The notes beneath the pieces are model-generated. The model was not told the DNA's origin. It did not search any database and saw only the letters and a program-made list of their open reading frames with translations. Position numbers and translations under genes: made by a program. 64,000 nt of DNA from an uncultured Eggerthella sp. (GTDB lineage: Bacteria; Actinomycetota; Coriobacteriia; Coriobacteriales; Eggerthellaceae): contig CAUASB010000002.1 in the NCBI GenBank assembly GCA_958431815.1, forward strand, positions 1 to 64,000, in the 5' to 3' direction. Position 1 is the first letter of the stretch. The number at the start of each line of letters is the position of its first letter. This document shows positions 16,908 through 25,220 of this stretch, in pieces.

Positions 16908-17591
16908 CTACCACGAAGTGATGTCCCCGCGGTCGAACGTGGCAACCTGCTTCGGGTCGCTTACGCCTGCGTAGGCCTCGAACTTCCAGCTTGCCCCAGC
17001 CTTCAGGCCGTTCACGCCGTCGGATGCGTTGCCAATCAAGTTGCCGTCTTTGTCGTACAGGTTGTAGGTTACGCCCACGTAGCTTTTGTCCTGGCTGGTG
17101 GTGTTGGTGATGGTGCCAGTGATGGTTGCGCTGTAGCTGTCTTTGTTCAGTGTTTCGTCGGATATGGTGAAGTCGGCCTTTGCGGCATCGGCGGAATCGG
17201 TGCTTGAATTGGTAGCGGAAGATACCGTAGTTGCGCTTGATGCGCTGTTCAAGGCAGCGCTGTATGCGCTTTGGGACGCCAGCACAACGGCGCAGGAAAT
17301 AACACAGATAATCAGAGCTGCAATTGCGAAGGCCTTACCGCTTTTCTTCCCTTTCGCAATTCCCACGAACCCGACAATGGCGAAGATGATGCCGAGGATG
17401 GCCAGGAAGAACGAGATGTTGTTCACGATCGGCACGAACGAGGTGAGCAGTGCAATAATGCCCAGCACGAAGCCGGCGATGGCCATGCCCGATTTAGCGG
17501 GAGAAATAGGCGGCATTGGGGAATTGCCGTATTGCATTGGAGGCTGCTGAGCGCCATGGGCGGGTTGTTGCCTGTTGCTGTGCTGATTCAT
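16908..17591 (-). CDS. DUF4190-like membrane protein with FxLYD-type domain
   Basis: A 227-residue protein. The N-terminus is Gln/Pro-rich (residues 1-30), followed by two hydrophobic helices with a GMAIAGFVLGIIALL start and an AILGIIFAIVGFVGIAKGKK segment typical of DUF4190. A third helix (AFAIAALIICVISCAVVL) anchors a Ser/Thr/Ala-rich linker and an outside C-terminal beta domain. That domain (SATITGTITNTTSQDKSYVGV...YNLYDKDGNLIG) resembles FxLYD domains. ATG 17591 has AAAGGAA ahead. It may be a substrate or envelope partner of the neighbouring kinase (inferred from location only). Confidence 0.65.
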   Translation of the reverse strand: MNQHSNRQQPAHGAQQPPMQYGNSPMPPISPAKSGMAIAGFVLGIIALLTSFVPIVNNISFFLAILGIIFAIVGFVGIAKGKKSGKAFAIAALIICVISCAVVLASQSAYSAALNSASSATTVSSATNSSTDSADAAKADFTISDETLNKDSYSATITGTITNTTSQDKSYVGVTYNLYDKDGNLIGNASDGVNGLKAGASWKFEAYAGVSDPKQVATFDRGDITSW

Positions 17592-17905
17592 ATGAGTTCC
17601 TTTCGCAAGCGTGAGGCGCGCCATACGGCACCCCTCGAATAACCTGCGAAAACAATACGCAACACGAATTTTCATTTCATTAGCTGCCAGCTAATGTTGG
17701 GGTGGAAATACGAGAAGGATGAAATACTGAACAAGGGTAGATCAAATCCGCTCCCCTTCGCACCAGATTCAAAAAACTTATTGCCATCGTATAAGAGGAC
17801 GAAAGAACAACAGTTGACCCTTTCTAGCCACCCGAATTGCGGAAAACCAAGCCCGCCAATGATGGGATAATGCCTATATTCGACAGAACGATCAAGGAGC
17901 GTGTC
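17592..17905. other. Intergenic region, divergent promoters
   Basis: About 310 bases between divergent genes. Holds a 15-base palindrome, TTAGCTGCCAGCTAA (17680-17694), a possible operator. The region is clearly AT-richer than its left flank. GATAAT near 17867 may be the -10 of the next gene. Confidence 0.4.
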
Positions 17906-19147
17906 ATGGCAAACGAAGAAATCATGCCCCCGGAAGACGAAAACCGCAAAAAGCTCGTTGCCAAACAACTTGCATCGACCAAAATCTACCTAACGCCTAC
18001 CCAAGAGCACGTAGACGCCTCAAACGCAATTAAACTCCCGCTCAACAAAATCCCCCAGCTTGGAGTAGCGTTCGCTTCGTTGCCTTCCATGTTCCGCACT
18101 GTCACCACCACAGTAGATGCCCCAACTTTGCTACAAGCCACTGATAAATTCGGTAATCCGCTTGATCCTTCTGTCCTCCAATCCTTCAAGGATGGCAGCG
18201 GCCTTATGGGATCATTCCGCGACGAAGCCAAGGGATTCGGTCAAGCGCGACTACACGTGGTTGAAGGCGATACCATAAAAAACATCACGCACGTACCCTA
18301 CGACCCTACAATGTTGTTCATGGCGGCAGCTCTCGCGCAAGTCAATCAAAAACTCGATTCTATCCAGAAATCAGTGGATGAAATGTTCGAATACATGCGT
18401 CAGCGTGACAAAGCCAATATGAAAGGCAACCTCAAGACGCTCACCGACATCCTTAATTGCTACGGACTCAACTACGGCAACACCACCTATATGGCCAACG
18501 CCCACATGAAGGTGCTCGATATCAAGCAGGCGTCCGAGCAAGACATGGAAATGTTTCGTGGCCAGACGCAATCCGAGCTCAAGAAAAAGGGAATTGCGGA
18601 GGTGCGAAGCGGTGTCGAAAAGCGCCTTAACAAAGTGCTCGACTATCTCAAGGATTACCAACTCGCCACATACATCCATGCGTTCTCCCTGTTCCTCGAG
18701 CCTATGCTTGCCGAGAATTTCAAGCCCGCCAAACTCGCTGATGTCTCAGCAAAAATCGAAGCCGATTCGCTTGCGTATCGAGAGCTTTACACCGAGTGCT
18801 ACAACATGATCGAGTTCGGCAGCGCTGGAGCCATTGATGCAACGCTTCTGAACGGTATTGCATCTGCGGGAAAAGTACTTGGTCGAGCAATCGCAAAGAC
18901 ACCAGTGGGCGACCACACGCCCATCGATGAAGCATTCGAGGGAGCGGGGAAAGCTGTCAGCAATTTCAACGACCACCAATCCAAAAAGCTTATTGAAAAA
19001 CTCCAACAGGCGAAAACACCCGATGTCATACCTTTTAAACAGTGCGCGCAGGAGATAGATATTCTCTACAACCAGCCCACTCGGATAGCTATCGATGCTG
19101 AAAACGTTTACGTACTGCCGACCAAGCATCCAGAAAAGCAACTATGA
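17906..19147 (+). CDS. Conserved-looking protein of unknown function, gene 1 of a two-gene unit
   Basis: A 413-residue soluble protein starting at ATG 17906 behind AAGGAG. No known domain was recognised with confidence. The centre has a hydrophobic stretch (MLFMAAALAQVNQKLDSIQK) leading into a long coiled-coil-like, charged helical region (residues ~150-290), then a Gly/Ala-rich segment (GIASAGKVLGRAIAKTP) and a final NAENVYVLP-like strand. This architecture would suit a helical membrane-active effector or a scaffold, but that is speculation. Codon use is less GC-rich than in surrounding genes, and the stop overlaps the next start (ATGA). Confidence 0.7.
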   Translation: MANEEIMPPEDENRKKLVAKQLASTKIYLTPTQEHVDASNAIKLPLNKIPQLGVAFASLPSMFRTVTTTVDAPTLLQATDKFGNPLDPSVLQSFKDGSGLMGSFRDEAKGFGQARLHVVEGDTIKNITHVPYDPTMLFMAAALAQVNQKLDSIQKSVDEMFEYMRQRDKANMKGNLKTLTDILNCYGLNYGNTTYMANAHMKVLDIKQASEQDMEMFRGQTQSELKKKGIAEVRSGVEKRLNKVLDYLKDYQLATYIHAFSLFLEPMLAENFKPAKLADVSAKIEADSLAYRELYTECYNMIEFGSAGAIDATLLNGIASAGKVLGRAIAKTPVGDHTPIDEAFEGAGKAVSNFNDHQSKKLIEKLQQAKTPDVIPFKQCAQEIDILYNQPTRIAIDAENVYVLPTKHPEKQL

Positions 19148-19650
19148 GAAAACTAGTGCAAACAGGCACAAAAGAGTTTCAAACGCCTTTGGGCGCAATC
19201 CGTATCGTTGGTCCTTGCGGGTGCGTGCCATTCTCGGTATTGCAATGCCCCGTGCCCAACTACTACGAAACAGCCCTCAAACACTACTACACACTCAGGA
19301 TTGCGCTCGCCGATCTTTCCGAAGGCGAGAGGTACACGGTCGAATTTGACGGTCCCACTTTACAGCGCGCAGATTCAGACCAATATGGCCAGATATATGA
19401 AGTAAGCGAAAACGGCATCACTGTTGGCATCAGCGGGGCTAGCCCAAACGAAGATAATTTTTCATGGCCAAAAGGCCCTACCCCCAACTTAAAAGGTTTC
19501 TATATCATTTGGGACGACCCACACGAAGGCTGGTTCACTATCGTCAAATGCAAAGATTCAGATGGATTCAACAGCATTTACATCGATGTTGGTTGGGTGC
19601 CCACCGCACAAGATCCAGATGACATACTTTCTCTTGTGCTGTTCTACTGA
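19144..19650 (+). CDS. Protein of unknown function, gene 2 of a two-gene unit
   Basis: A 168-residue protein whose ATG overlaps the stop of the preceding gene by four bases, so the two are co-translated and probably work together. It is rich in aromatic and acidic residues, with predicted beta character (YTLRIALADLSEGERYTVEF, YEVSENGITVGISG, GFYIIWDDPHEGWFTIVK) and no signal peptide or membrane segment. It could be an immunity or accessory protein for gene 1. No family recognised. No clear terminator follows. Confidence 0.65.
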   Translation: MRKLVQTGTKEFQTPLGAIRIVGPCGCVPFSVLQCPVPNYYETALKHYYTLRIALADLSEGERYTVEFDGPTLQRADSDQYGQIYEVSENGITVGISGASPNEDNFSWPKGPTPNLKGFYIIWDDPHEGWFTIVKCKDSDGFNSIYIDVGWVPTAQDPDDILSLVLFY

Positions 19651-19769
19651 CGTTTTTACTTCGTTTTGCAAAAGCGTTAGAAAGGCGAGAATTCTACCCA
19701 TATTTCAGCCTTCCATTGCACATCGCAGCCCAACGTGCAAAGAACTGGAACATCGCACCCGAGTAACAG

Positions 19770-20534
19770 CTACTCGCGCATTATAGAAACCGCGATCTTC
19801 TTCACCGTGTTGGCAAGGTCGCCCGTTTTGTTGGCTTCGGCGTAATCGTAGTCGAGCGTGGCCGTCCAAGAATACTGAACGCCGTCTGCCTGCGCTGTGC
19901 CGTTGAACGTATAGGTTTCGCTGGTCAACGTTTTCTTGTCGGGGCCGTAACTGGAAAACTCCTTGCGGTCGGGCAGCGTTACGCTCCCCTCTTCCACACC
20001 GGTAAGACCAACCTTGCCCAGCAGGTTTTCCACGATATGAAACTTCTGAACGGCATCGGTAAAGGAAAGGCTGCCATAACCCAGCAACGAAGTGGGCGCA
20101 CTGTACGATGCCGCTGTAACGGCGCCGTTCGAATCGAATCCAAGGGTAACCGTCGGCGTGCCCGAAAGCGCATCGCCCTTTTCGTCGGTGAGCACCACGG
20201 TTTCCTCGTCGGTGAAACCGACCGAGCTCATGGGCGCTTCGTCCTGCACGGCAGCACCATGGCCGATCTTCTGCACGGCGTCCGCTTCGGACAACCCCAT
20301 AAGGCCAACCAAGTTGATCACTTGCGTAGAGGCGTTAGTCACCTTCGGCTTGTCACTTTTGGCTTCCTCCAGAGCTTCAGTATCGTCCTGAGCGGCAAAG
20401 CCGTGCAGTTCAGAAGCAGAATTGAAGGCAAAGGCAACGGCCAAGGCCACAGCGGCAAGCGCCATAACAACGGCAAGCACGATAAGCCAGGTTACGCCCT
20501 TTTTAGCCTTGGGGGTTTCGTCGGTTACCAGCAC
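19770..20534 (-). CDS. Membrane-anchored protein of unknown function
   Basis: A 254-residue protein starting at GTG 20534, four bases after AAGGAGG. One N-terminal membrane helix (residues ~14-36, WLIVLAVVMALAAVALAVAF) anchors an extracytoplasmic domain with repeats resembling each other (NLVGLMGLSEADAVQKIGHG and LLGYGSLSFTDAVQKFHIVE). No family recognised. It follows the 134-residue membrane protein by 15 bases and lies downstream of the phosphohexomutase gene. Confidence 0.6.
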   Translation of the reverse strand: MLVTDETPKAKKGVTWLIVLAVVMALAAVALAVAFAFNSASELHGFAAQDDTEALEEAKSDKPKVTNASTQVINLVGLMGLSEADAVQKIGHGAAVQDEAPMSSVGFTDEETVVLTDEKGDALSGTPTVTLGFDSNGAVTAASYSAPTSLLGYGSLSFTDAVQKFHIVENLLGKVGLTGVEEGSVTLPDRKEFSSYGPDKKTLTSETYTFNGTAQADGVQYSWTATLDYDYAEANKTGDLANTVKKIAVSIMRE

Positions 20535-20549
20535 GCGTCCTCCTTCAGG

Positions 20550-20954
20550 CTATCCATGCGAAACGGCAAAGTACACGGCAAACGCCACCAAGCACAGCAC
20601 TACCACAACGATGATGGCGCGCTGCACGCCCGCCATAGGCACCGGGCCATCCAAATCGTCGCGGCCATCGTAGCTGTCGGATTCATCGGCCGCGCTTTTA
20701 TCCGCAGCGGAACCCGCCGTATTCTGGCTAGAAGACGCTGCTGCATGTTTTGCACTTCCGGCTGCACCTTCGCCGGCACGTTTCGCGCTTTCAGGCACAG
20801 CAACATTGGCAGCCGCAGCAGCTTGCTTGCCCGCACCAGTAGTAGCGGCGCCCGTCCGCTCACGATGCACGCCCTGTGCGTCGACGCGCACCACCTCTTC
20901 ATCAGGGGCGATGTCCACGGAAATCAGCGAGTATGTGCCTTTGCCCTTTGCCAT
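20550..20954 (-). CDS. Tail-anchored small protein, unknown function
   Basis: A 134-residue protein: an N-terminal 30-residue conserved-looking segment (KGTYSLISVDIAPDEEVVRV), a 65-residue Ala/Ser/Gly-rich disordered linker, and a single C-terminal membrane helix (AIIVVVVLCLVAFAVYFAV). It begins eight bases behind the phosphohexomutase stop, so it is in the same transcript. No family recognised. Confidence 0.55.
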   Translation of the reverse strand: MAKGKGTYSLISVDIAPDEEVVRVDAQGVHRERTGAATTGAGKQAAAAANVAVPESAKRAGEGAAGSAKHAAASSSQNTAGSAADKSAADESDSYDGRDDLDGPVPMAGVQRAIIVVVVLCLVAFAVYFAVSHG

Positions 20955-20962
20955 CGCGTGCC

Positions 20963-22645
20963 CTAGTTCATGTACTCGGCCATAGCAGCGGAAAGCGAAT
21001 CGGCAAGCTGTTCAGCCTGGTCGGCGCTTTCACCTACGGTGAACAGGTACACCTTCACCTTGGGTTCGGTACCGCTGGGGCGAACGATAACCTTGTTGCC
21101 CTGCTCCAGGTCAAATTCCAGCACATTGGCGGAAGGCAGGCCGTTCACGCCCTGTTTGTAATCCAGGAACTGCTCTACCTTCAAGCCCGCAACCTGGGTA
21201 AGCGGCTTTTCGCGGAAACCCGCCATGATGGAAGCCATGGCTTCAGCACCTGCCGAGCCTTCGAACGTATAGGAGACCGTGCGATTGTGGTGGAAACCGA
21301 ACTCACAGTAAATATCCTGCATGGCCTGGTACAGGTTCTTGCCCAGCGTGCGGTAATAACGTGCCATCTGGCAAATGAGCATCGAAGCCACTACAGCATC
21401 CTTGTCGCGCGCGTGGGTGCCCGCCAAGTAGCCATAGCTTTCCTCGAAACCGAAGATGAAGCGGTCCTTTTCGTTCTTTTCCTCGAGCTCAGCGATTACG
21501 CCACCGATGTACTTGAAGCCAGTAAGTACGCGGCGCATGTCAACGCCGTACTTCGCGGCCACAGGGTCAACCAAGCTGGTGGAAACGATGGTGGTAACGG
21601 CAACGGGGTTTTCGGGCAACGTGCCATTTGCCTTGCGCATACGGCAGATGAAGTCGAGCAGCAGAACGCCCACTTCGTTGCCAGAAAGCAGCTGGTAGTC
21701 GTCGCCGTCCTTCACGGCAATGCCCACACGGTCGGCATCGGGGTCGGTTGCCAGAAGCAGATCGGGGTGCACCTGTTCGCACAGGTCAATGCCGCACTGC
21801 AGCGCCTCGCGGATTTCAGGATTCGGGTACGGGCAGGTGGGGAAATTGCCGTCGGGCTTTGCCTGCTCTTCTACCACATGCACATCAGTAACGCCGATGC
21901 GCTTCAAAATGCGCGTTACGCATTCCAAGCCCGTGCCGTTAAGCGGCGTGTACACCACGCGCAGGTCGGATTCTTCCTGATCCACGTGCTGTTCGTACAC
22001 AGCGTCCAGGAACGCATCCAGCACATCTTCGCCGATGAAGTTCGCCAAGCCCTGCGCCTGTGCCTCTTCAAAGGGCATGGTGCGCACGTCGTCGAACATG
22101 TCTACCGTTTCGATGGCCTTAGTGATGGCATCGGCAATCTCGGATGCAATCTGGCAGCCATCGGGGCCATATACCTTGTAGCCGTTGTACTTGCTGGGGT
22201 TGTGGCTTGCCGTGACGTTAACGCCGATGGCGCAACCCAGGTAGCGCGTTGCAAAGGAAAGCGCCGGCGTGGGCTGCAAGCGCGGGTACACGTACGACTT
22301 GATGCCGTTTGCCGCCAGCACGCTTGCCGTGGTATGGGCGAACAGCTGCGAATTGATGCGCGAATCGTAGCAGATAGCAACCGTACCCGGCTCGCCGTCG
22401 CCAGCCTGCGCTTTGATGAAGTTGGCGATGCCCTGAGTAGCCTGGCCCACCGTGTGGATGTTCATGCGGTTGGTGCCCGCACCCAGCACGCCGCGCAGGC
22501 CCGCCGTGCCGAACTCCAACGTGCGATAGAACGCATCTTCGATTGCCACTTCGTCACCCGATTCGCCCATGGCCTTCAAATCGGCCTGAAGCTCAGGGTC
22601 GGTAACCTTTTCGCACCAAAGGTTGTACAGAGAACGGCAATCCAT
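20963..22645 (-). CDS. Phosphoglucomutase/phosphomannomutase (alpha-D-phosphohexomutase)
   Basis: A 560-residue enzyme interconverting hexose 1- and 6-phosphates. Motifs in order: sugar entry FGTAGLRGVLGAG, the phosphoserine loop GVNVTASHNPSKYNGYK, the Mg-binding loop ATDPDADRVGIAV, the sugar-recognition GFEESYGYLAGTHARDKDAV, and phosphate-binding RPSGTEPKVKVYL. The length and GFEES loop fit the PgcA/PGM2-like branch. ATG 22645 was chosen: AAGGAAG is six bases upstream, and the longer frame has no such site. It likely heads an operon with two small membrane proteins. Confidence 0.93.
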   Translation of the reverse strand: MDCRSLYNLWCEKVTDPELQADLKAMGESGDEVAIEDAFYRTLEFGTAGLRGVLGAGTNRMNIHTVGQATQGIANFIKAQAGDGEPGTVAICYDSRINSQLFAHTTASVLAANGIKSYVYPRLQPTPALSFATRYLGCAIGVNVTASHNPSKYNGYKVYGPDGCQIASEIADAITKAIETVDMFDDVRTMPFEEAQAQGLANFIGEDVLDAFLDAVYEQHVDQEESDLRVVYTPLNGTGLECVTRILKRIGVTDVHVVEEQAKPDGNFPTCPYPNPEIREALQCGIDLCEQVHPDLLLATDPDADRVGIAVKDGDDYQLLSGNEVGVLLLDFICRMRKANGTLPENPVAVTTIVSTSLVDPVAAKYGVDMRRVLTGFKYIGGVIAELEEKNEKDRFIFGFEESYGYLAGTHARDKDAVVASMLICQMARYYRTLGKNLYQAMQDIYCEFGFHHNRTVSYTFEGSAGAEAMASIMAGFREKPLTQVAGLKVEQFLDYKQGVNGLPSANVLEFDLEQGNKVIVRPSGTEPKVKVYLFTVGESADQAEQLADSLSAAMAEYMN

Positions 22646-22802
22646 GAAGCACTTCCTTACTAATGAATGTCGAAGTAAAACGATTGCTCCAGTATAGCAA
22701 GGCACGCCTGGTTGTGCCCCGTTTGGCAAAACGTTTGAAAGACGAACATGCGGCATGCAGCAAAGCCTAGCCACGCAATAACGCTACATGGCCAAAAGAA
22801 AA

Positions 22803-22960
22803 CCCCGCCGCATATGCGACGGGGCGCGCAATCAGATGATAAAGCTCTTACCCTGTACCCTCTGATTCGGGACTGAACCCGCGAAGCAAAGCCTGCGTGG
22901 CAAAACTGCCTTTCCACAAGCCCTTACTTGTTGTTGTGTTTTCAGTTATATACCGCCTGT
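22803..22960 (-). ncRNA. Candidate structured small RNA or 5' leader of the hexomutase gene
   Basis: On the minus strand a TATATA (about 22965-22970) is followed by ~150 bases with strong local pairing. Elements are AATCAGA / TCTGATT enclosing ~24 bases, a GCGGGTTCAGTCCCG hairpin, a GGCA/TGCC hairpin, and an intrinsic terminator CCCCGTCGCATATGCGGCGGGG with TTTTCTTTT. No open frame covers it. It was compared mentally with 6S RNA, SRP RNA, tmRNA, T-box and common riboswitches without a convincing match. It is either a free small RNA or an attenuated leader of the hexomutase gene 150 bases downstream. Confidence 0.5.
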
Positions 22961-23021
22961 TTCAATTAGTAAAACAGTAATCTATTATAACGGTGTTAAG
23001 AATCACTAAAAGGAATCGCTC

Positions 23022-23891
23022 ATGGATACTTCCCGTTACCGCGCCTTCGTGCAAGCCGTCGACCAAGGCAGCCTTTCAAAGGCGGCGAAGGCATTGGCCT
23101 ACACCCCTTCCGGCGTAAGCCAGCTCATCACCGCGCTCGAACGCGACTTGGGGTTTTCCGTGCTTGAACGCGGATCGCACGGCGTAAGCGCCACCGCCGA
23201 CGGCGCCCACATCCTCCCCGTGGCACGCGCCATCGTGCAGGAAGAAGAACGTCTGCTGCAAATGAGCTCGGAAATCAAAGGCCTTTCGGTAGGCCAGGTT
23301 ACCATTGGCTCGTACCCCAGCGTTGCCGCCCACTGGCTGCCCGGCGTTATCAAGGAATTCCACGACGCCTACCCCGCTATCGAGGTACGCATTATGGAGG
23401 GCATTCACCAGGAAGTTACCGAATGGATGGATTCCAAGGAAGTTGACCTGGGCTTTATCAGCTACGAGCCTACGCTTTCCTACGACTGGGTACCGCTTGC
23501 CCGCGATCCTATGGTGGCCGCGCTGCCGAAAGACCATCCGCTGGCGCATGCAAGCAGCTACCCCATCGAACAATGCGTGAACGAGCGGTTCATCATGCCG
23601 GGCAAAGGCCAGGACGTTGACACCATGGGTGTGCTTTCGCGTCACAAGCTGTACCCGAACATCGCCTACGAAACCATCGAAACGGTTGCCACCCTGGGAA
23701 TGATCGAAGCGGGCATGGGTATGACGGTTATCAACAGCCTTGCCGTGCAGAAATACGGGTTCGACCTGGCATTGGTTCCGCTGAATCCGCCGGAGTCCAT
23801 CCTGTTTGGCATCGCCGTGCCCTCACTGAAAACCTGCGCACCCGCCACGCGCCACTTCATCGACTGCGCTGTGGAACGCTTGAAAAAATGA
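23022..23891 (+). CDS. LysR family transcriptional regulator
   Basis: A 289-residue LysR-type regulator. The N-terminal winged HTH is clear (YRAFVQAVDQGSLSKAAKAL, then TPSGVSQLITALERDLGFSV). The effector-binding domain starts around residue 90 (GQVTIGSYPSVAAHWLPGVI). AAAAGGAA precedes the ATG. It is divergent from the candidate RNA/hexomutase and convergent with hydE; neither is an obvious target. The stop codon is built into a 35-base palindrome shared with the hydE stop. Confidence 0.9.
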   Translation: MDTSRYRAFVQAVDQGSLSKAAKALAYTPSGVSQLITALERDLGFSVLERGSHGVSATADGAHILPVARAIVQEEERLLQMSSEIKGLSVGQVTIGSYPSVAAHWLPGVIKEFHDAYPAIEVRIMEGIHQEVTEWMDSKEVDLGFISYEPTLSYDWVPLARDPMVAALPKDHPLAHASSYPIEQCVNERFIMPGKGQDVDTMGVLSRHKLYPNIAYETIETVATLGMIEAGMGMTVINSLAVQKYGFDLALVPLNPPESILFGIAVPSLKTCAPATRHFIDCAVERLKK

Positions 23892-23921
23892 CAAAAAGGG
23901 GACTGTCCCCTTTTTGTCATT
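23887..23921. repeat. GGGACTGTCCC palindrome, copy 3, shared by two stop codons
   Basis: A perfect 17+1+17 palindrome (arms AATGACAAAAAGGGGAC / GTCCCCTTTTTGTCATT). The TGA of the LysR gene (23889-23891) and the TGA of hydE (23917-23919, minus) are mirror positions inside it. A-runs and T-runs make it a bidirectional terminator. Confidence 0.9.
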
Positions 23922-24975
23922 CCACGGGTACCAGGGAATCGCCGCGGTCTTCCACGATATGGTGGCCGATGCGCTCCATGCGCGCATGCAGGCACCAGCG
24001 GCACTCCGCCGCTTCTTCGCCCGTGCAGATCTTGTTGTCGTACAGGCTGTAGTCCTTGCGGTGCGCAACGGGCGAAAGGTTCGGCATCACCACATTGGCA
24101 CCCGCCAAAATACCCTGCTCACGCCCATCGGGGGCAATGGTGCCCAATGCTGTGGTGGCAGGAATAAGAGCATCGGGAAAGGCCAAGCGCAGAAGCGAAA
24201 CCATGAACAGCGTCAGTTCAAGTGAACCTTGCGGCTCATGCGCGAACGGCGTGTCCTTGTGCGGCACGAAGGGCCCAATGCCAATCATATGGGGCTGCAA
24301 TTCCTGCAAGAACACCATGTCTTCTGCAAGGCAGTGCGCCGTTTGCCCGGGCGAGCCCACCATGAACCCGCTGCCCACCTGGTAGCCGATTTCACGCAGC
24401 ATGCGCAGGCACTGCTTGCGATGCTTAAGCGACATCCCTTCCGGATGCAAAAGCGCGTAATGGGCGGCGTCTGCCGTTTCATGGCGCAGCAGATAGCGCT
24501 CGGCTCCCGCAGCAAACAACGCCCGGTACGATTCCTCGGGGCGCTCGCCCAGCGAAAGGGTTATGGCGCAATCGGGGTATGCGGCATGAATTTCCGAAAC
24601 GATGGCCACCATGCGTTCGTCGTTGTAGTACGGATCTTCCCCGCCTTGCAGCACGAAGGTGCGAAAACCCAGCTCATGCCCCTGTTTGCAGCACTCAAGA
24701 ATCTCTTCCTTGGAAAGGCGGTAGCGGTTCGCACGGGAATTGCTTTTGCGGATACCGCAATAAAAGCAGTCGTTCTTGCAGTAATTGGTGAACTCGATAA
24801 GCCCGCGCGTGTACACGTTGGTACCGTAGCGCGCATTGCGCAGAACACGGGCACGCGCCGCCGCTTCCTTTGCCACTTCGGGCGTACGGCCCACAATAAG
24901 GCGTTCCCATTCCTCACACGAAAGCGTATGGGCTTGCTCAAGCCTATTTAGCAACGAAAGCATTTCAGACGACAC
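23917..24975 (-). CDS. hydE: [FeFe]-hydrogenase maturase HydE (radical SAM)
   Basis: A 352-residue radical SAM protein with the CX3CX2C cluster motif in YCKNDCFYCGIR (near residue 65), a GGEDPYYND segment, GERPEESYRALFAAGAERYLLRHET, and GIGPFVPHKDTPF. This pattern and length fit HydE, which helps build the diiron subcluster of [FeFe] hydrogenase; biotin-synthase-like relatives such as PylB are less likely alternatives. GTG 24975 was chosen because GGAGG lies five bases ahead. hydF, hydG and hydrogenase genes are not in the window, so this is an isolated maturase gene. A TACAAT lies upstream near 25003. Confidence 0.85.
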   Translation of the reverse strand: MSSEMLSLLNRLEQAHTLSCEEWERLIVGRTPEVAKEAAARARVLRNARYGTNVYTRGLIEFTNYCKNDCFYCGIRKSNSRANRYRLSKEEILECCKQGHELGFRTFVLQGGEDPYYNDERMVAIVSEIHAAYPDCAITLSLGERPEESYRALFAAGAERYLLRHETADAAHYALLHPEGMSLKHRKQCLRMLREIGYQVGSGFMVGSPGQTAHCLAEDMVFLQELQPHMIGIGPFVPHKDTPFAHEPQGSLELTLFMVSLLRLAFPDALIPATTALGTIAPDGREQGILAGANVVMPNLSPVAHRKDYSLYDNKICTGEEAAECRWCLHARMERIGHHIVEDRGDSLVPVE

Positions 24976-25220
24976 CGCAACCTCCAAACATTTCGCCCCA
25001 TTGTAACGTTGCCAGCACACGCGGCATTCGGCAAACCCACCGAGCCGCATGCTTCGCACATCAAACGGAAACCCGCGCGAGCAAGCGCATGTGCACTTGC
25101 TCTTGATAAGCCCGCCGAAAAGCGCTTAACGAGCAAAGCGGCATTCCCAGCACACGAAGCCGGCACAACGCACACCAGAGCGAGCGCGGAACGCCTTTGC
25201 CATCGCGTACAATCAACCTT

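Noticed and set aside
16778..16945. Longer start for the HTH protein
   Set aside because: The extension would translate the AAGGAGG ribosome site as an Arg/Lys run; GTG 16777 is better placed.
22803..22960. tRNA-like TTCAGTCCCG arm suggesting a tRNA or tmRNA
   Set aside because: Stem and loop lengths do not fit a T-arm, and no acceptor or anticodon arm can be drawn.
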